A stretch of 19,285 nt of DNA from JBGLNJ01 sp964353405 (GTDB lineage: Bacteria; Chloroflexota; Anaerolineae; Fen-1058). Position numbers and translations under genes: made by a program. This document shows, one piece after another, positions 15,539 through 19,285 of the stretch. The first letter of the stretch is position 1; the number at the start of each line of letters is the position of its first letter. The notes beneath the pieces were generated by a model, which saw nothing but the letters and a program-made list of their open reading frames with translations, was not told where the DNA came from and did no database searches. The stretch is taken from assembly GCA_964353405.1 (NCBI GenBank), contig CAYGWJ010000172.1, positions 1 through 19,285 of the forward strand. The letters run 5' to 3'.

Positions 15539-16066
15539 CTATTTCGAAAATCGCCAGCGCTCGCCCAACGCGGCCAAGTTTTTTTCGCCCATGAACAGGA
15601 TCGGCTGGACCTTGTCGAGTGTGGTCGCTTCGTGAACGGCGACCACGTCGAACACGAATTGTGCATGGTCGGTCGCCAGGCCTTCCAGTTCCTTCCACAC
15701 GACCATCTCGTAGGCGACCTCAAAGCCCGCGACAAGCTGTGTGTGCTCGAGTTTCTCCGCCGGCTTGAGGACAAAGCCGATCCGGTCGGCCTTGTTCGAG
15801 TCCCGCCCGGTCATGTGACCGGCGCGGACGACCATCTCGCGCATCCGCCAGGGGAAGAAATGCAGCACGGCTTCGCGGTACTTGCGCAGCAGCGTGAGCG
15901 TATAATTCGAGACGCTCATCGAAATCATCATGCGGAACGGCTCGCGTGAGATCAGCGTCCAGTAGCCGAGCGGCATCATGTTTTCGCCCACGGAGAGCAG
16001 CGAGAGGTGAACGGGAAAAAAGTTGTAGACGAAATCGGCGGCGTGGGGTGTGGGTTGGTCAGGCAT
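15539..16066 (-). CDS. Flavin reductase-like FMN-binding split-barrel protein
   Basis: A 175-residue protein; AAGGA lies about ten bases before ATG 16066. The sequence follows the flavin-reductase-like split-barrel pattern: an N-terminal VHLSLLSVGENMMPLGYWTLISREPF segment, then MMISMSVSNYTLTLLRKYREAVLHF, and a C-terminal part with VAYEMVVWKELEGLA and DVVAVHEATTL. These proteins bind FMN and transfer electrons from NAD(P)H to flavin, or act as small flavoprotein oxidoreductases. The partner oxygenase or acceptor is not visible nearby. It lies 112 bases downstream of the CHAT/membrane gene on the same strand; co-transcription is possible but not shown. Confidence 0.8.
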   Translation of the reverse strand: MPDQPTPHAADFVYNFFPVHLSLLSVGENMMPLGYWTLISREPFRMMISMSVSNYTLTLLRKYREAVLHFFPWRMREMVVRAGHMTGRDSNKADRIGFVLKPAEKLEHTQLVAGFEVAYEMVVWKELEGLATDHAQFVFDVVAVHEATTLDKVQPILFMGEKNLAALGERWRFSK

Positions 16067-16178
16067 AGAGCTTTATCCTTGTTGTTTTGCTTGCGGCAGC
16101 GGATGGCCTGCGGCCAAACGGATCATCGGATGGACGAGCCGCGTCCACTTATCAACTCCCATTCGCGGCGTCATCGCA

Positions 16179-16808
16179 TCACTGACTTCTTTCTGCAAAA
16201 TAGCCCAATACGCCGCCTAAAACAGCGACAATGATCGCGCCGCGAGTTGACCAGTAAGTTACCCCACTGCTACCTGCTATTGTCCAGAAACGAATGATCA
16301 GGCCGATCATGCCTCCGACTACACTAATCACGAATCCTGAAGTGGCTCCATACTTTGCACCGTCTTCTCTGTTTACAATTGCCCCGATGATAGCCAGAAG
16401 CACAGTAGCGCCGAGCACGACGCCTATAATCCAGAGGCTTGCTGCAAGCCAACTGCCGGTTGCTGCAACGACCACTTCTTTGATTGCCCCGACAAGCATA
16501 CCAGAAACAGCACCTATGATTGCCCCAAACATGATTCCCAACATGACTGCGCCAAATGGAAAACCGTCATCGCTACGTAATCGCTGTTTGTCCAGATGAT
16601 CTTTGTCTTGTGATGAATCCAAAGGCGGCTTTCCGAGTTGTTGAGATTTTCCAGACTGGTTTGTGGATAATGGCCTCGGTAAGATAGGGGTTTGCAGGTT
16701 AGCGTGTTGATTGGGCGGGTACGGTACTAGACGCCATGTCCCGTCAGGCCCTTTCTCCAACTTCCATCCTGGTTGAGGTGGACCTTTACTCGGGAACTTG
16801 CTCGCGGG
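16179..16808 (-). CDS. Glycine-rich multi-pass membrane module, in frame after the CHAT stop
   Basis: This frame is continuous with the CHAT gene except for one TGA (16811-16809). Its first residues complete the third 50-residue repeat of that gene (PASKFPSKGPP, KLEKGPDGTWR). A polar linker follows, then about four membrane segments dense in small residues with repeated GxxxG spacing (FGAVMLGIMFGAIIGAVSGM, GVVLGATVLLAIIGAIV, GFVISVVGGMIGLIIRF, GAIIVAVLGGVLGYFAERSQ). No ATG or ribosome-binding site exists before the membrane part; the only nearby start is a TTG that is a plain Leu codon in the sister repeats. I infer the module belongs to the CHAT protein and is reached by readthrough, or has been cut off by a recent nonsense mutation. 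Confidence 0.65.
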   Translation of the reverse strand, partial: PASKFPSKGPPQPGWKLEKGPDGTWRLVPYPPNQHANLQTPILPRPLSTNQSGKSQQLGKPPLDSSQDKDHLDKQRLRSDDGFPFGAVMLGIMFGAIIGAVSGMLVGAIKEVVVAATGSWLAASLWIIGVVLGATVLLAIIGAIVNREDGAKYGATSGFVISVVGGMIGLIIRFWTIAGSSGVTYWSTRGAIIVAVLGGVLGYFAERSQ

Positions 16809-17150
16809 TCATTGCCCAATATTTGAGTATCCAGTAAGTAGAAAGTTTCCTGCTGATTGATAGAGCGGGTCCAGTACTGGACGCCATATCCCGTCAGGGC
16901 CTTTCTCCAATTTCCATCGTGGTTGAGTCGGAACTGTACTTGGGAACTTGCTCGCAGGTCTCTGCCCGATATTTGAGTATCCAGTAAGTGGAAAGCCTCT
17001 TGCTGATTGGTAAAACGGGTTCGGTGTTAGATGCCATGTCCCGTCAACTCCTTTTTCCAACTTCGATTGTGGTTGGGACCGAAATATACTCGGGAACTTG
17101 CTCGCAGGTCCTTGCCCGATATACGAGTCTCCGGTAAGAGGGAAATTCCC
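16701..17150 (-). repeat. Three tandem 150-bp (50-residue) repeats
   Basis: Each unit encodes GNFPLTGYSNIGQ-x-PASKFPS-x(7)-WKLEKGPDGTW-x(6)-PLYQSA, exactly 50 residues with no gaps. The x after GQ is Gly (GGA) in unit 1, Arg (AGA) in unit 2 and a stop (TGA) in unit 3. The KLEKGPDGTW part looks like a short aromatic motif connecting the CHAT domain to the membrane module. Confidence 0.88.
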
Positions 17151-18392
17151 TGCCAATGTACCGGTCTTTTTCTCCGTTGAAGGTTTTGCTGCAACTTTCC
17201 GTGCCACCAGTATCGTCGGCCGTTTGGCTTCTTTTTCCCTCGTAACTGTTACTGCAATATCGAACAAGTCGCCATCCGGCGAGCGCATATACAGTACTGG
17301 TGTGCCCCACTCGACCGTGTTCGTCACAGATATGCTAATGGCAATGCGGCCTTCAGTCACAGCGGCATCCACGGGCCACTTGTCAGCAAGCGCCTCGTAA
17401 AAGGCGTGGGAGAACTCAATAGCTGCTGTGTCGGTGATCCCGTATTGCATCGCCAGCACGGCTGGGATACCGCGCCTCACGAGAATGGAAGCGGTGCTGG
17501 AGAAAATGTCGCGATGGCTGCCCCGCGCCCCTTCGCACGCGTTCAACAGCACCAGCCGCAATGAACGGTGATCGGCCAGCAACCGGCCCAACTGAGTGGC
17601 CGTCAAATTGCGCGCTTGCCCTTCTTCGTTGGATACGGCGATCAACCCCTCGTCCGTCTGCCGGTCAAACCCGCCATGGCCGATAAAGTGAAACACGTGC
17701 CAGGGACCGCTCCGCATGGCTCGCTGCAGATCGCGCCACGTCTGCCCCTCTAGCCAGGTCAATTCAACCAGACCATTCTGCTGCAGAGCCTGCGTGGCCT
17801 GTTCCACGCGCTGCTTTTCGCGCGACACGTCCAGCGGCGGCAGGTCGCTGGGGCTGGCGATCATGCCCAGAATGCGCGGCGGCGGCGCTACCGTCAGCGG
17901 CGGGATAGGTTGGGGCAGTTCCAGGTAACGCACGACCGGTGTGTTGCGCGAAAGGCATACGTATTCGGCCTGGCGCGCGTCGTACAGAAATTCCCAGGGC
18001 AACGCAGCCATTTCCGGCGATTGGATGCGCAGCTTGAAGCGCAGTCCCTTGCCCTGTCGGGCAGCCTCGCGCTGGCTCACGTCGTAACGGCTGCGCACTT
18101 CTCCCAAGACAAGTGAGTCGAACAAGGTACGGCCAAACTCTTGAACGGCCTGTTCTTCTGGCGAGCGTATCTGGCGCCGTTTGCCGCCGGAGCGCAAGAG
18201 CGCGATTTGCAGATCTTTGAGTCGGTTATCCAGCGCCAGTTCATCAAAGGGAAAGCGCATCGTTTCGCGCGCTTCGCCCGCGGGCGAGCGAATCACGGCC
18301 ACCGGGTACTCGCGTGCGCTGCCTGGGCCGATTTCCAGTTCAAAGTCAAGATAGTTTTGGCCAGTGGGGAAGGGGGAGTGATTGTTCTGCAT
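16809..18392 (-). CDS. CHAT-domain caspase-like protease with C-terminal repeats
   Basis: A 527-residue protein from ATG 18392, with AGAGGA just upstream. Residues about 85-160 are the region that commonly precedes CHAT domains (LRIQSPEMAALPWEFLYD, RNTPVVRYLELP). The caspase-like domain spans about 170-375, with catalytic His239 in HFIGHGGFD and Cys286 in LVLLNACEGARG. A Lys/Thr linker follows, then three 50-residue repeats from residue 415; the last is cut by a TGA. CHAT proteases such as Craspase/TPR-CHAT and gasdermin-activating enzymes cleave protein targets in prokaryotic defence or signalling. No CRISPR, gasdermin or NTPase is in this window. The 5' two-thirds is GC-rich; the repeats and membrane part are visibly more AT-rich. 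A DUF433 gene lies 54 bases upstream on the same strand. Confidence 0.9.
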   Translation of the reverse strand: MQNNHSPFPTGQNYLDFELEIGPGSAREYPVAVIRSPAGEARETMRFPFDELALDNRLKDLQIALLRSGGKRRQIRSPEEQAVQEFGRTLFDSLVLGEVRSRYDVSQREAARQGKGLRFKLRIQSPEMAALPWEFLYDARQAEYVCLSRNTPVVRYLELPQPIPPLTVAPPPRILGMIASPSDLPPLDVSREKQRVEQATQALQQNGLVELTWLEGQTWRDLQRAMRSGPWHVFHFIGHGGFDRQTDEGLIAVSNEEGQARNLTATQLGRLLADHRSLRLVLLNACEGARGSHRDIFSSTASILVRRGIPAVLAMQYGITDTAAIEFSHAFYEALADKWPVDAAVTEGRIAISISVTNTVEWGTPVLYMRSPDGDLFDIAVTVTREKEAKRPTILVARKVAAKPSTEKKTGTLAGNFPLTGDSYIGQGPASKFPSIFRSQPQSKLEKGVDGTWHLTPNPFYQSARGFPLTGYSNIGQRPASKFPSTVPTQPRWKLEKGPDGIWRPVLDPLYQSAGNFLLTGYSNIGQ

Positions 18393-18446
18393 GGTTCCTC
18401 TGTAAAGTCACAGCGGCAGGTATCGCACCTGGCCTTCCCATTTTGA

Positions 18447-18779
18447 TCATGACTTGACCTTCCGGCGGGCCAATAGCCGCTCACGCACGCCCTGCGGATC
18501 AAATCGAGCTTCGTTTTGCCTGCGCACCTCATCTGCCTGCTCTCGCCGCTGACGCAAATACGCCTCGACCTCCGGTCGTTGCCGCAGGTAGTAGGTGATG
18601 ACGGCGTACACATCGGCCAGTTGCAGCGCCGGATACTGATGAGCAATCTCTTCGGCGGTTGCGCCGTCGTCAAAAGCCGCCACCACCGTGTCCAGCGTTA
18701 CGCGCGTTTTGCCGATCCGCACGACGCCATCCGCGTCGGTCGCCAGCGGGATTCGTTCCATTGCCATCGAAATCGCCAT
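18447..18779 (-). CDS. DUF433 family protein (antitoxin-like)
   Basis: A 110-residue protein. Start chosen at ATG 18779, with GGAGGTGG just upstream; the longer frame would lie within or upstream of the promoter. The core (RIPLATDADGVVRIGKTRVT, DTVVAAFDDGATAEEIAHQY, LQLADVYAVITYYLRQRPEV) is the winged-helix-like DUF433 pattern. The C-terminus is long and charged (RRQNEARFDPQGVRERLLARRKVKS). DUF433 proteins are often paired with a PIN-like DUF5615 protein as a presumed antitoxin-toxin pair. I find no DUF5615 gene here: the 54 bases downstream lead straight into the CHAT gene. It may repress its own promoter, which abuts the smc promoter. Confidence 0.85.
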   Translation of the reverse strand: MAISMAMERIPLATDADGVVRIGKTRVTLDTVVAAFDDGATAEEIAHQYPALQLADVYAVITYYLRQRPEVEAYLRQRREQADEVRRQNEARFDPQGVRERLLARRKVKS

Positions 18780-18800
18780 GCTTCCACCTCCATGGTGCTT

Positions 18801-18829
18801 ATTATATTGCCGAAGCAGCTTGGCGTCAA
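18801..18829 (-). promoter_or_regulatory. Promoter of the DUF433-CHAT genes
   Basis: On the minus strand: TTGACG (18829-18824), a 17-base spacer, then a perfect TATAAT (18806-18801). Predicted start is near 18794, giving a leader of about 15 bases before ATG 18779. Confidence 0.75.
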
Positions 18830-18834
18830 AGCGT

Positions 18835-18863
18835 TTGACAGTCCGCGCAAAGCAGGGTATAAA
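18835..18863 (+). promoter_or_regulatory. Promoter of smc
   Basis: A perfect TTGACA at 18835-18840, a 17-base spacer, then TATAAA at 18858-18863. It is back to back with the DUF433 promoter; the two -35 boxes are five bases apart. Confidence 0.75.
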
Positions 18864-18895
18864 CGTTTCCAATACCTAATACCCAATATCCAACG

Positions 18896-19285
18896 ATGAA
18901 GCTCAAGCACCTGGAACTGCAAGGCTTTAAAACCTTTGCCACCAAAACCGAATTCGTCTTTCCCACCGGCATCACCGCCATCGTCGGGCCAAATGGCTCC
19001 GGCAAGTCGAACGTCGCTGACGCGGTCCGCTGGGTTTTGGGCGAACAGTCCTACAGCCTCTTGCGCGGCAAGCGCACCGAGGACATGATCTTTGCCGGCA
19101 GCGAGCAGCGCGCGCGTGCGGGCATGGCCGAAGCGATGCTCACGCTCGACAACTCGGAAGGCTGGCTGCCGGTCGAGTTTTCCGAAGTCGTCATCGGCCG
19201 GCGCGCGTACCGCTCCGGCGAAAACGAGTATCACCTCAACGGCAGCCGTGTCCGCCTCAAGGACGTGACGGAATTGCTCGGCGCG
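18896..19285 (+). CDS. smc: Chromosome segregation protein SMC, N-terminal part
   Basis: The frame is open from ATG 18896 to the window edge (130 codons, no stop), so only the N-terminal ATPase lobe is present. It reads MKLKHLELQGFKTFATKTEF and then GPNGSGKSN (Walker A, residues 31-39), followed by DAVRWVLGEQSYSLLRGKRT and EDMIFAGSEQR, as in bacterial SMC condensin subunits. SMC binds and organises DNA as an ATP-driven dimer with ScpA/ScpB. No ribosome-binding site is obvious before the ATG, but the start matches the usual SMC N-terminus. A strong promoter lies about 33 bases upstream. Confidence 0.93.
   Translation, partial: MKLKHLELQGFKTFATKTEFVFPTGITAIVGPNGSGKSNVADAVRWVLGEQSYSLLRGKRTEDMIFAGSEQRARAGMAEAMLTLDNSEGWLPVEFSEVVIGRRAYRSGENEYHLNGSRVRLKDVTELLGA

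Noticed and set aside
16809..16811. TGA as a sense codon in an alternative genetic code
   Set aside because: Other genes in the window (transposase, transporter, exonuclease) end at TGA, so it is a normal stop in this genome.

Overview
The window looks like a chromosomal segment of a bacterium close to the Chloroflexota (Anaerolineae-like). This is inference from content: a mevalonate-pathway decarboxylase, a CHAT-domain caspase-like protein, a death-like effector-associated domain, Thr/Pro-rich extracytoplasmic tails, a secreted beta-propeller/PPC-type protein carrying a YLPLALR motif, and a DUF433 gene. Stops TGA, TAG and TAA are all used, so the standard bacterial code applies. GTG and TTG starts are common.

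Left part (1-3443): a gene-poor C-rich stretch with a 15-C run, then a leftward membrane-protein gene that appears split by a one-base frameshift near 1139-1143. A possible 40-residue ORF and a small Thr/Pro-linker membrane protein follow, both leftward. A rightward diphosphomevalonate-type decarboxylase with a TTG start and its own promoter closes this part.

Middle left (3664-7757): a membrane-anchored protein with an N-terminal EAD-like domain is followed 13 bp later by a secreted protein with seven FG-GAP-like repeats (a likely seven-bladed propeller). That second gene is interrupted by a 1342-bp IS4-type insertion sequence (6038-7379) with 15-bp perfect terminal inverted repeats and a 9-bp target duplication. 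Removing the IS and one target copy restores a single 640-residue reading frame whose C-terminus resembles a PPC domain.

Middle right (7832-13610): a rightward run of housekeeping-like genes behind a good sigma-70-type promoter. It holds an RseP-type site-2 protease, a HEAT-repeat protein, an AEC-family transporter, an HExxH membrane-tethered peptidase, a TPR protein and a stand-alone DEDD-type RNase H-fold exonuclease.

Right part (13658-18779) is leftward. In transcription order it holds a DUF433 gene, a CHAT protein with three 50-residue repeats, an in-frame TGA followed by an open frame encoding a glycine-rich multi-pass membrane domain, a flavin-reductase-like protein, a compact palindromic repeat element (two 77-bp units inside 13-bp inverted ends), and a class III nucleotidyl-cyclase-like protein with cyclic-nucleotide-binding domains. 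Rightward smc begins at 18896 and runs off the window. Its promoter is back to back with the DUF433 promoter.

The most interesting items are: (1) the CHAT protease and membrane module joined through a single TGA; (2) the one-polypeptide cyclase/cNMP-sensor with altered substrate-specifying residues; (3) the EAD/beta-propeller gene pair broken by the IS; (4) the 15356-15522 structured repeat. Functional links between these are inference.
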